19,107 nucleotides of DNA, taken from contig DCFV01000092.1 in the NCBI GenBank assembly GCA_002314435.1, positions 24,885 to 43,991 on the forward strand, given 5' to 3'. Under the pieces are notes generated by a model that did no database searches, was not told where the DNA came from, and saw only the letters and a list, made by a program, of their open reading frames with translations. The translations under genes were made by a program, and so were the position numbers. Origin of the DNA: Acidobacteriaceae bacterium UBA1795 (GTDB lineage Bacteria > Acidobacteriota > Terriglobia > Terriglobales > Acidobacteriaceae). Below, one piece after another: positions 7,671-14,385 of this stretch; the stretch's first letter is position 1, and the number at the start of each line of letters is the position of its first letter.

Positions 7671-8279
7671 GTGACAGGCAGGCTGGAGCTCATCGTTGGA
7701 CCGATGCGCAGCAACAAAACGGCGGAGTTACTGCGCCGCGTCGAGATCCGCCGCCAATACGCCAAACAACACGTCCTTTTGCTCAAGCCCAGCGCCGACA
7801 CCAAGGCTGCCGCGGGCGTTGTGGAGAGCCGCAACACCAACGGCTGCGGCAAAATGGAAGCCATCGAGTTTCCGTTCGTCGATCCGTGGTCGGCCATGCC
7901 CATCCTCACCGCTACCGAGCAGAACATCGGCAAGCGCTTGGAGTGCGTTGCCATCGACGAAGGCCAGTTTGTGCAGGACCTGTTCCTGTTCACCAAGCGC
8001 CTGCTCGAGTCCGGCCACGACGTGATGGTGTCGGGCCTTGAGCTCGACTTCCGCGGCCTTCCCTTTGGTGAGATGCTCCAGCTCTCCTGGCTGGTCCGCA
8101 CCTTTGCCGGCAACCTCACCGAGCTCGTAGCCTATTGCAGTTGTGGAGCCAAGGCACTCTACCCGCAGCGCTTCATCGACGGCAAACCAGCCAGCTACGG
8201 CAGCCCCGTCATTATGGCCGGTGACAACTACGAACCGCGCTGTGCAGAACATTTCGTGCTTCCGGGCAGGCCGCACTAA
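7671..8279 (+). CDS. tdk: Type II thymidine kinase (EC 2.7.1.21)
   Basis: About 202 residues; phosphorylates thymidine with ATP in pyrimidine salvage. Seen in order: P-loop GPMRSNKT (10-17), Walker B and catalytic Glu in AIDEGQF (Glu97), LDFRGLPFG (125-133), and the zinc-binding lasso with Cys156 and Cys158, then Cys191 and His194. Two oddities: the P-loop has Asn where the GxxxxGK(T/S) consensus has the second Gly, and the first zinc pair is CxC instead of CxxC. GTG 7671 is chosen because GGAG lies 6 bases upstream and the product then begins as family members do, directly before the P-loop strand. An in-frame ATG at 7656 lacks a Shine-Dalgarno site and could only be used on a leaderless transcript. 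Confidence 0.9.
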   Translation: MTGRLELIVGPMRSNKTAELLRRVEIRRQYAKQHVLLLKPSADTKAAAGVVESRNTNGCGKMEAIEFPFVDPWSAMPILTATEQNIGKRLECVAIDEGQFVQDLFLFTKRLLESGHDVMVSGLELDFRGLPFGEMLQLSWLVRTFAGNLTELVAYCSCGAKALYPQRFIDGKPASYGSPVIMAGDNYEPRCAEHFVLPGRPH

Positions 8280-8433
8280 GCGCACCGATGGGGCATGACT
8301 TTTACGCCATGGTGCCGGAGTGGAGCCGCGATGGCGGGTCGCTGGGCCAGCGTGCATGGTGCGGCGGCTCAGGTGTTCGACGTGAGCTGCTAGTTCCGCC
8401 GGTTCACTACTGCGCCTGCCACGCCCTCCAGTT

Positions 8434-8464
8434 TTGCAAAGTATTCTCGCAATCCTGCTAGAGT
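8434..8464 (+). promoter_or_regulatory. Putative extended -10 promoter of the small gene at 8511
   Basis: TTGCAA (8434-8439) and TAGAGT (8459-8464) are 19 bases apart. A TG dinucleotide one base before the -10 gives an extended -10 element (TGcTAGAGT). It lies 47 bases before the start codon. The remaining ~150 bases of the gap after tdk show nothing recognisable. Confidence 0.4.
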
Positions 8465-8510
8465 CGAAGAGTTGGCGCACGGCCCGCATACACTCATTGC
8501 AGGTGACTCC

Positions 8511-8768
8511 ATGACAGAGAACGACCCGCTCGCTTTTTCCCGCATTACGCCGGAGCAGTTTGCCACGCTGTGCGCCAAGGCCAAGGATGCAGGCATCGAA
8601 CTCGACGGCAACAGCGGTGCGGCATCGAAGTACGGCGTTGAGGTTCGCTGGGACTACGACCCGGCCCAGCACCGACTGGTGCTCGAAGTGCTCAAGACAC
8701 CATTCTTTATCGATACTGCCGACGTTTACGCCAAACTGCGGTCGCTGGTCGACCAGAGCCTGGCGTAA
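8511..8768 (+). CDS. Small hypothetical protein (85 aa)
   Basis: ATG 8511 has AGGTGA directly upstream (8501-8506), which is better than the TTG at 8472 in the same frame. The protein is soluble, mildly acidic and compact. An N-terminal helix (TPEQFATLCAKAKDAG) is followed by strands (YGVEVRWDYD, LVLEVLKTPFF) and a C-terminal helix (DVYAKLRSLVDQSL), suggesting a small alpha/beta domain. There are no membrane segments, signal peptide or catalytic motifs. The good ribosome site, possible promoter and codon use like its neighbours support it as a real gene. I do not recognise the family. Confidence 0.65.
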   Translation: MTENDPLAFSRITPEQFATLCAKAKDAGIELDGNSGAASKYGVEVRWDYDPAQHRLVLEVLKTPFFIDTADVYAKLRSLVDQSLA

Positions 8769-8796
8769 ACCACGCGGCGTTCCCCGCCGTCGAATC

Positions 8797-8802
8797 TACA
8801 AT
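8797..8802 (+). promoter_or_regulatory. Possible -10 element for a leaderless transcript
   Basis: TACAAT ends 7 bases before the ATG at 8810, and no Shine-Dalgarno sequence is present in the short gap. With the usual distance from -10 to start site, transcription would begin at or next to the A of the ATG. No good -35 is visible. Confidence 0.35.
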
Positions 8803-8809
8803 CGAATCC

Positions 8810-9691
8810 ATGCCACTTCCCCTGGCAAATTCAACGACCCGGCACTTGCTCGGCGAAACCAGCCAAACACCGCGAGCGCTCGATGCGCCAGCGGCGGTCC
8901 GGCTTTGGCACCTGGCCAGCCTTGATGCACCCACGGTTGCCGTTGTCTGGACGCTTGCCTTCGCTCATGCCGCCGACGTGCGGCTGCCTGCATGGGTGCC
9001 TCTTCTGCTCGCGCTCAGTGTCTGGAGCATTTACATCGTCGACCGCCTGCTGGATGCACGCGCTGCCCTGCGCCTGGGCAATCTCCACCTCCTGCACGAG
9101 CGGCACTACTTTCACTGGCGACACCGGCGCGTCCTGCTGCCGGCCGCGCTGGCTGCGGCAAGCCTCTGCGCGGTGCTGGTCTTTACGCAGATGCCCGTCA
9201 TCTTCCGCGAGCGCAACTCTGTGCTGGCCGTGGCTGCGCTGGCGTACTTCTCCGGAGTGCACCTGCCGCGAGGACCGCGGCGGTTCTCTGCCCTCCTCTC
9301 GAAGGAACTTTTCGTCGGCATGCTCTTCGCCACCGGCTGCGCACTGCCCACATTGACGCGCGCGTCCGCTAGCAAGCTGGGATGCACCGTAATCGTCGCT
9401 CTCGTCTTTGCCGCACTGGCCTGGCTCAACTGCCACTCCATTGATCGCTGGGAGTCCACGAGACCTGCGCACATCGCACCCAAGGCCTGCACGCTCGCCG
9501 CTGCGGGCATCATATCTGCCTGTGCCCTTGCCAATGCACAACCGGGCGCCGCTGCACTTGTTGCAACGGCCGCGCTGAGCGGGTTGTTGCTTGCGCTACT
9601 CGACTGCGGCCGCGTGCGCACGCGGCCGCTCTCCTTGCGCGTCGCTGCCGACTTGGTGCTCCTCACCCCGCTCGTGCTCCTGGTGCGATGA
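8810..9691 (+). CDS. Polytopic membrane protein of unknown function, weakly UbiA-like
   Basis: 293 residues with about eight or nine hydrophobic helices after a ~30-residue polar N terminus. Two polar motifs stand out. VDRLLDAR (77-84) follows a helix and is soon followed by the His/Arg-rich RHYFHWRHRR (98-107); NCHSIDRWES (207-216) follows another helix. Two Asp-bearing motifs at the ends of membrane helices are reminiscent of the Asp-rich motifs of UbiA-type prenyltransferases, but neither matches the NDxxD consensus, so I make no enzymatic claim. The gene overlaps the next one, a SAM-dependent methyltransferase, by ATGA, which implies translational coupling and a shared pathway, perhaps modification of a lipid or isoprenoid. 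The start is ATG 8810, without a ribosome site. Confidence 0.75.
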   Translation: MPLPLANSTTRHLLGETSQTPRALDAPAAVRLWHLASLDAPTVAVVWTLAFAHAADVRLPAWVPLLLALSVWSIYIVDRLLDARAALRLGNLHLLHERHYFHWRHRRVLLPAALAAASLCAVLVFTQMPVIFRERNSVLAVAALAYFSGVHLPRGPRRFSALLSKELFVGMLFATGCALPTLTRASASKLGCTVIVALVFAALAWLNCHSIDRWESTRPAHIAPKACTLAAAGIISACALANAQPGAAALVATAALSGLLLALLDCGRVRTRPLSLRVAADLVLLTPLVLLVR

Positions 9692-10371
9692 ATCCACCTG
9701 CCAACTTCGACCGCCTGGCCCGTGTCTACGAATGGCTAGAGGCCTCCACCTTCGGGCCGCTGTTGATGCATGCCCGCTGCACCTTCCTCGGCGACTTGCG
9801 ACCGTGCCGTTTGGCGCTCGTGCTCGGCGACGGCGACGGCCGCTTCACCACGCGCCTGCTTGCTGCAAATCCCGCGATTCAAATCAATGCCGTCGACGCC
9901 AGCCCCGCCATGCTTCGCGCGCTCGAGCGCAACGCCGGGCCGAATGCCGCGAGAGTCCGCACGTACGCGGCCGACGCGCGCACCTGGCAGCCGCCGCATG
10001 CGGACTACGACCTTGTCGTCACGAACTTCTTCCTCGACTGCCTCACCACAGAAGAGGTCGCTGGATTAGCCACCCGCCTTCGCACCTGCGTTACGCCGGA
10101 CGCTCAGTGGATCATCTCGGAGTTCAGCCTTCCGCCTGGCCCATTCGGCGGTCTGATTGCCCGCCCGCTGGTGGCTGCGCTCTACCTTGCCTTCGGCCTG
10201 CTCACCGGGCTCCGCGTACGTTGGCTGCCCGACCATCGTCACGCACTTGCTGCGGCCGGTTTCACCTTGGCCCGCGAGCAGCGGCTACTCCGCGGCCTGC
10301 TGGTCAGCGAGCTCTGGATCCTTGTACCGCCCTCCAATCCGACAGGTCAAGCCAGCAAACGGCTACTATAA
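9688..10371 (+). CDS. Class I SAM-dependent methyltransferase
   Basis: 227 residues. The N terminus (NFDRLARVYEWLEASTFG) is like the start of UbiE-type methyltransferases. Motif I LVLGDGDGRF (44-53) binds SAM; the acidic residue after strand 2 is Asp70 in NAVDAS; AADART (95-100) and DLVVTNFFLD (108-117) are motifs III and IV. A C-terminal section with ISEF, a hydrophobic helix near 160-175 and LPDHRHALAAAGF resembles the substrate-binding part of UbiE-like enzymes. Substrate unknown. The start codon overlaps the stop of the membrane protein gene (ATGA at 9688-9691), so the two are very probably co-translated. Its TAA stop lies inside the putative promoter of queC. Confidence 0.82.
   Translation: MNPPANFDRLARVYEWLEASTFGPLLMHARCTFLGDLRPCRLALVLGDGDGRFTTRLLAANPAIQINAVDASPAMLRALERNAGPNAARVRTYAADARTWQPPHADYDLVVTNFFLDCLTTEEVAGLATRLRTCVTPDAQWIISEFSLPPGPFGGLIARPLVAALYLAFGLLTGLRVRWLPDHRHALAAAGFTLAREQRLLRGLLVSELWILVPPSNPTGQASKRLL
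10339..10369 (+). promoter_or_regulatory. Putative promoter of the queC-queE-queD operon
   Basis: TACTAT (10364-10369), extended into TATAAAA, is an AT-rich patch in GC-rich DNA, with CCGACA (10339-10344) 19 bases upstream as a poor -35. It overlaps the end of the methyltransferase gene, 37 bases before the queC start. Confidence 0.38.
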
Positions 10372-10374
10372 AAG

Positions 10375-10396
10375 AGGGGCTGTACCCCCTTGGGAG
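10375..10396 (+). promoter_or_regulatory. Hairpin next to the queC ribosome binding site
   Basis: AGGGG (10375-10379) pairs with CCCCT (10386-10390) around a 6-base loop. One base later comes the queC Shine-Dalgarno GGGAG (10392-10396), 9 bases before the ATG. The same C-tract can also pair with the GGG of the ribosome site, so two alternative folds are possible, one exposing and one hiding it. It does not match the preQ1-I consensus. Regulation is inference. Confidence 0.4.
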
Positions 10397-10405
10397 TCAA
10401 CAAAC

Positions 10406-11119
10406 ATGGCGACAGAACCACGCAAAGCGGTGGTATTGCTGAGCGGCGGCCTGGATTCCGCGACGGTATTGGCAATTGCAAAGAGCGAGGGCTACCAACC
10501 CTACGCACTTTCTTTCTCTTACGGGCAGCGGCACAGTTGGGAACTCGAAGCAGCCAAGCGCGTGGCGACGGCCATCGGCGCCGAGCAGCATCGCATCGCC
10601 AGCATCGACCTTCGGGCCTTCGGAGGCTCCGCACTCACGAGCGACATCGCCGTGCCCAAAGGCCGCACCGACGAGGAAATCGCGCACGGCATCCCAATTA
10701 CCTACGTCCCGGCACGCAACACCATCTTCCTGTCCTTTGCCCTGGCCTGGGCCGAAGTGCTCGGCGCGAGCGATATCTTCATAGGCGTCAATGCGCTGGA
10801 CTACAGCGGCTATCCCGACTGCAGGCCAGAGTTCATTGCCGCCTACGAGACGATGGCCAACCTGGCCACCAAAGCCGGTGTCGAAGGCCGGCAACGGCTG
10901 AAGATTCACACGCCGCTGCTCGAACTCACCAAGGCACAGATCATCCAGCGCGGTATTGAGTTGGGCGTCGATTACGGCCTGACGAGCAGCTGCTATGACC
11001 CTTCGCCTGAGGGCGTACCCTGCGGACAATGCGACTCCTGCCTGTTGCGGCAGAAGGGCTTCCGCGAAGTTGGCACCGAAGACCCGCTGTTGGCCCGGCA
11101 CACCCGGGCAGCGCAATGA
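10406..11119 (+). CDS. queC: 7-cyano-7-deazaguanine (preQ0) synthase QueC (EC 6.3.4.20)
   Basis: A 237-residue cytoplasmic enzyme that converts 7-carboxy-7-deazaguanine to preQ0 with ATP and ammonia, the third of the three queuosine steps encoded here. The ATP-pyrophosphatase loop SGGLDS is at 13-18. FSYGQRH (37-43), VPARNTIFLS (101-110) and GVNALDYSGYPDCRPEF (127-143) are family hallmarks. The zinc site is Cys196, 206, 209 and 212, a CX9CX2CX2C pattern. ATG 10406 is preceded by GGGAG; the frame extends upstream into the methyltransferase gene but without family-like sequence. The queC stop overlaps the queE start (ATGA), so the genes are translationally coupled. Confidence 0.97.
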   Translation: MATEPRKAVVLLSGGLDSATVLAIAKSEGYQPYALSFSYGQRHSWELEAAKRVATAIGAEQHRIASIDLRAFGGSALTSDIAVPKGRTDEEIAHGIPITYVPARNTIFLSFALAWAEVLGASDIFIGVNALDYSGYPDCRPEFIAAYETMANLATKAGVEGRQRLKIHTPLLELTKAQIIQRGIELGVDYGLTSSCYDPSPEGVPCGQCDSCLLRQKGFREVGTEDPLLARHTRAAQ

Positions 11120-11772
11120 GCAATGCAGTCCCAATGATCTACTCCGTCAAAGAGATCTTCTACACGCTGCAAGGTGAGGGCGCACAGACAGGGCGCCCAG
11201 CGGTGTTCTGTCGCTTCTCCGGTTGCAACCTATGGACTGGACGCGAAGCCGACCGCGCGACGGCGACCTGCCAGTTCTGCGATACGGATTTTGTCGGTAT
11301 CGACGGGCCGGGTGGCGGAAGATTCACCACACCAGGCGAGCTGGCTGCAGCCGTGGAAGCCCAATGGCCGGCAAACACAGAGGCGGGCAGGAGGTTTGTC
11401 GTCTGCACTGGGGGCGAGCCCCTGCTACAGCTCGACCAGCCGCTGATCGAAGCGCTCCATGCACGCGGCTTCGAGATCGCCATCGAAACCAACGGGACAA
11501 TCGCGGTGCCGGAAGGCATCGACTGGATATGTGTCAGCCCCAAAGCTGGCGCACCGCTGGTGCAACGAACGGGGGACGAGCTCAAGCTGGTTTATCCGCA
11601 GGCAGAGGCACCCCCGGAGGCATTCGAAAAGCTGGCCTTCCGGCATTTCTTTCTACAGCCCATGGACGGCCCGGGCCGCGCTGCCAACATCGGGCTTGCA
11701 GTCCACTACTGCATGGACCATCCGCGTTGGCGGCTCAGCCTGCAGACCCACAAAATTCTTGGCATTGCGTAG
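11116..11772 (+). CDS. queE: 7-carboxy-7-deazaguanine synthase QueE, radical SAM (EC 4.3.99.3)
   Basis: 218 residues. Converts 6-carboxy-tetrahydropterin, the QueD product, to 7-carboxy-7-deazaguanine, the QueC substrate. EIFYTLQGEGAQTGRPAVF is the typical N terminus. The [4Fe-4S] cluster Cys residues are 37, 52 and 55, giving CX14CX2C instead of the usual radical SAM CX3CX2C; this variant is known from the Burkholderia multivorans QueE subclass. TGGEPLLQ (98-105), IETNGT, VSPKAG and the C-terminal SLQTHKILGI complete the family pattern. The ATG at 11116 overlaps the queC stop by ATGA. No separate ribosome site is needed if the genes are coupled. Confidence 0.96.
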   Translation: MSNAVPMIYSVKEIFYTLQGEGAQTGRPAVFCRFSGCNLWTGREADRATATCQFCDTDFVGIDGPGGGRFTTPGELAAAVEAQWPANTEAGRRFVVCTGGEPLLQLDQPLIEALHARGFEIAIETNGTIAVPEGIDWICVSPKAGAPLVQRTGDELKLVYPQAEAPPEAFEKLAFRHFFLQPMDGPGRAANIGLAVHYCMDHPRWRLSLQTHKILGIA

Positions 11773-11780
11773 GGAAACCG

Positions 11781-12146
11781 ATGGAAATCTTCAAGGAATT
11801 CACGATTGAGGCGGCGCACTGGCTGCCCAGGGTGCCGGACGGGCACAAATGCAAGCGGCTGCACGGCCACAGCTTCCGCATCGAGATTCACGTTGTCGGG
11901 CCGGTCGACCCGGACCTGGGTTGGGTGGTCGATTTTGCCTATATCAAGACAGTTTTCGCTCCCGTGGAGGAGGCGCTCGACCACCGCTGCCTGAACGACG
12001 TTCCGGGCCTGGATAACCCCACCAGCGAGAACCTCGCCCGCTGGATCTGGGAAGAGCTTCAGCCCGCGCTCCCCGGGCTAAGCAGGGTGGTGGTGCGGGA
12101 AACCTGCACCAGCGGCTGCGTCTACACTGGCGAAACCGGGCTCTAA
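11781..12146 (+). CDS. queD: 6-carboxy-5,6,7,8-tetrahydropterin synthase QueD (EC 4.1.2.50)
   Basis: 121 residues of the PTPS/QueD fold. Converts dihydroneopterin triphosphate, made from GTP by FolE, to 6-carboxy-tetrahydropterin. Zinc ligands are His13 (EAAHWL), His28 and His30 (LHGH). The catalytic Cys24 lies in the CKRLHGH motif of the QueD type. ALDHRCLND supplies the usual Asp/His dyad, and RETCTSG carries the pterin-binding Glu. It starts 8 bases after the queE stop with AGGGAAA as ribosome site and is the last gene of the operon. A true 6-pyruvoyl-tetrahydropterin synthase is unlikely, given the QueC and QueE neighbours. Confidence 0.96.
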   Translation: MEIFKEFTIEAAHWLPRVPDGHKCKRLHGHSFRIEIHVVGPVDPDLGWVVDFAYIKTVFAPVEEALDHRCLNDVPGLDNPTSENLARWIWEELQPALPGLSRVVVRETCTSGCVYTGETGL

Positions 12147-12183
12147 GTCACCGCACTGGACCGGCATCGCATTGTTACATTTG

Positions 12184-12192
12184 TGTTAAAAT
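12184..12192 (+). promoter_or_regulatory. Extended -10 promoter element upstream of sixA
   Basis: TGtTAAAAT (12184-12192) matches an extended -10 at five of six hexamer positions plus the TG. It lies 52 bases before the sixA start in an AT-rich patch. There is no good -35, which extended -10 promoters can do without. Confidence 0.45.
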
Positions 12193-12243
12193 CGCCATTC
12201 TAAGCGCAGCCTGCGAAAGCCCCAGCAGGCGCCTCGAACGGCG

Positions 12244-12771
12244 ATGATTCTCTACCTGATGCGCCACGCCAATGCCGGCGTACGGCGCGACAATCCCGAG
12301 CAGGACGTGAAGCGCGGCCTTGTGAAAGAAGGCAAGGAACAGTGCATGCTGATGGCGCGCCTGATGAGCGCCCTCAACGTGGAAGTGGATGTGATCGTCT
12401 CAAGCCCGCTGAAGCGCTCGCTGCAGACCGCGCAGTTTGTTGGCACTGAACTGGGCTACGACGCCAAGGTGGAGGTAAGCGCTGCGCTCGGGCTCGACGC
12501 GGACTATGCCGCTTTTCAGGCGCTGGTGGACAAGTACGCCGATCGTGATGGCGTGCTGATGGTGGGCCACAATCCCAACCTGTTCAAGTTCCTGGGCCGC
12601 ATCATCACAGGCAACGGCGCGGCCGGCGTGCGCATGCGCAAGGGCTCGGTTGTACGACTGGATATGTCGAAGCATCCGCCGCTGCTGCAGTGGCTCATTG
12701 ACCCGCGGATGGCGCGGCAGATCTACGCCAGCGTGGCGAAGAGCTCGCGTCCAAAGACCTCGCGGAAGTAG
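12244..12771 (+). CDS. sixA: SixA-type phosphohistidine phosphatase, histidine phosphatase superfamily
   Basis: 175 residues. The N-terminal LMRHANAG contains the catalytic Arg7-His8 pair; SSPLKRSLQTAQ (53-64) and VGHNP (108-112, His109) complete the phosphate pocket. The short size and RHAxAG start are those of SixA, which in E. coli removes phosphate from phosphohistidine in HPt or PTS proteins. The C terminus is basic (SSRPKTSRK). Its last 49 bases overlap the end of ppx on the other strand. No Shine-Dalgarno site precedes the ATG. The real substrate is unknown; nearness to ppx and a CHAD gene suggests a link to polyphosphate or phosphate signalling. Confidence 0.88.
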   Translation: MILYLMRHANAGVRRDNPEQDVKRGLVKEGKEQCMLMARLMSALNVEVDVIVSSPLKRSLQTAQFVGTELGYDAKVEVSAALGLDADYAAFQALVDKYADRDGVLMVGHNPNLFKFLGRIITGNGAAGVRMRKGSVVRLDMSKHPPLLQWLIDPRMARQIYASVAKSSRPKTSRK

Positions 12772-14279
12772 TCGGCTTCTTTTCTCAGCGACCAAAGTTC
12801 AAGCTCTGCTCCGGTGCGCCCGGGCTGCACCTCAACGTAGACGCGCTTGGGATAGACGTGCGCGGCAAAGCGCAGCACATCGCTGGCGCGATCCTGGTTG
12901 AGCGCCACAGAGATGCGCAACAGTAGCACTGCGCGCTGGATGTGCCTGTGCTCATCGGAGGGAATGTTCCGTAGGGCGCGGTCGCCGGGCTGCGGGCGAC
13001 TCTTGCCCAGATAGCGCGCCAGCGCAGAGACTACTGTGCGCTGTAGCTGCGTGAAGCCGTACATCTCTGAGCTAGAGATGATGTACTGCGTGTGCCGGTG
13101 GTGGCCCTGGTGGTTGACGAACTTGCCGGTGTCGCGCAAGACGGCTGCGGCGGCCAGCCAGCCTTCGTACTCAGGCGGCAGCTCGTGAAGATGCTTCAAC
13201 TCCCGAAAGAGCTGCAGTGCGTGGGCTCGCACGGGCTCGGCCGTGCGGAGATCGACGCCGTAGCGTTTCGCCGTGGCCAGCACACTCTCCCAACGCTCCT
13301 GCTCCAGTTCGCAATGCGCCGCCGCGCGAGCGTCCTGCTCGGCCAGCATCTGCGTCAGGATGCCATCGCGCAGGCCGAGGCTTGAGTAACGAAATCCCTT
13401 GAGGCCGAAACTCTCAAGCAGCTCGGCGAAGACCTGCGCGCCAGCCACGATAATCTCCGCGCGGCGAGGGCCGATACCGGGCACGGCTTCACGGTCCGGC
13501 AGCGTCATCTTCGACAACCGTGCGGCCAGTTTGCGCACCGTTGGAGTCGGTGCCAGCCCGTCGAGCGCGGCCGAAGCCTCGGCCTTGCGCGCAGGCCGCT
13601 TGGGCGGACGGTCCGCTGTATTGCAGGCTTCCACCAGTGCGGCCGCCGTACCGGAGGTGGCGATGACCATCGGCACGCGCCCGGCCTGAATTCTGCGATG
13701 TGCACGGCGTAGTTCGCGCGCGATGAGCTGGCGCATACGTCGCAGACCGTCGGCCGGTGCGGGATCCACCTGCAAAAATTCCTCCGTGAGCCGCACGGCA
13801 CCCAGCGGAAGACTGATCGTTTCCTTAATGCGCTTATGCTCGGAGAGGGTGATTTCGCAGCTGCCGCCGCCCAGGTCGATGAGCAAAACCTTGCCGCTCG
13901 CGCCGGGCTCGTTCTGCATCACCCCGCGATGAATGAGACGCCCCTCTTCCAGTCCTGAAATGATCTCCATTGTCCAGCCGGTCTCGGCCTTTACCCACGC
14001 CTGAAAGGCTGGCGCATTGCGTGCGTCGCGCATGGCCGACGTGGCCACCACGCGCATCTGATCCACACCGTGTGCCTGCACCGCACGCTGGAATCGCTTG
14101 AGTGCGCGCAGTGTAGCCGCCATCGCGTCTGGTGACACCAAACCGGAATCGAAAACGCTCGAGCCAAGCCGCGTAACTTCGCGGTCCTCGTGGATGGTTT
14201 TGAGCCCATGCGCAACAACTTTTGCGATCTTGAGCCTGCAGGAGTTGGAACCGATATCGATGGCGGCAAACGTGGGCAT
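12723..14279 (-). CDS. ppx: Exopolyphosphatase / Ppx-GppA phosphatase family
   Basis: 518 residues. Cleaves terminal phosphate from polyphosphate, or hydrolyses pppGpp as GppA does; the two activities cannot be told apart from sequence alone. The ASKHA-type fold shows AAIDIGSNSCRL (phosphate loop 1, 5-16), a Glu pair at 111-112 in SGLEEGRLI, and LLIDLGGGSCEIT (phosphate loop 2, 132-144). ATSGTA (207-212) and GIGPRRAEIIVAGA follow. The C-terminal helical domain resembles an HD domain, with RDTGKFVNHQGHHRHTQYI at 382-400, but the first His of the usual HD pair is Arg382. A Pro/Lys/Arg-rich insert at 222-240 is extra. ATG 14279 has only a distant GGAG. It follows the CHAD gene after 106 bases on the same strand. 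Confidence 0.93.
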   Translation of the reverse strand: MPTFAAIDIGSNSCRLKIAKVVAHGLKTIHEDREVTRLGSSVFDSGLVSPDAMAATLRALKRFQRAVQAHGVDQMRVVATSAMRDARNAPAFQAWVKAETGWTMEIISGLEEGRLIHRGVMQNEPGASGKVLLIDLGGGSCEITLSEHKRIKETISLPLGAVRLTEEFLQVDPAPADGLRRMRQLIARELRRAHRRIQAGRVPMVIATSGTAAALVEACNTADRPPKRPARKAEASAALDGLAPTPTVRKLAARLSKMTLPDREAVPGIGPRRAEIIVAGAQVFAELLESFGLKGFRYSSLGLRDGILTQMLAEQDARAAAHCELEQERWESVLATAKRYGVDLRTAEPVRAHALQLFRELKHLHELPPEYEGWLAAAAVLRDTGKFVNHQGHHRHTQYIISSSEMYGFTQLQRTVVSALARYLGKSRPQPGDRALRNIPSDEHRHIQRAVLLLRISVALNQDRASDVLRFAAHVYPKRVYVEVQPGRTGAELELWSLRKEADYFREVFGRELFATLA

Positions 14280-14385
14280 GGGCAGTGGCGCGCTCTCCGG
14301 GGAAATCGAAAAGTGGTTCTGCCGTCAAGATACACGACAGTGACGAGGCTTGCGCTGGTCCAGCCGCTTAACATGTGTGCATCGT

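Noticed and set aside
7728..8672. 314-residue minus-strand frame across tdk and the small gene
   Set aside because: Covers two supported plus-strand genes and shows no family features or ribosome site.
10364..10405. preQ1 class I riboswitch before queC
   Set aside because: The short hairpin is in the right place, but the loop and the A-rich tail that pairs with it are missing; kept only as an unassigned hairpin.
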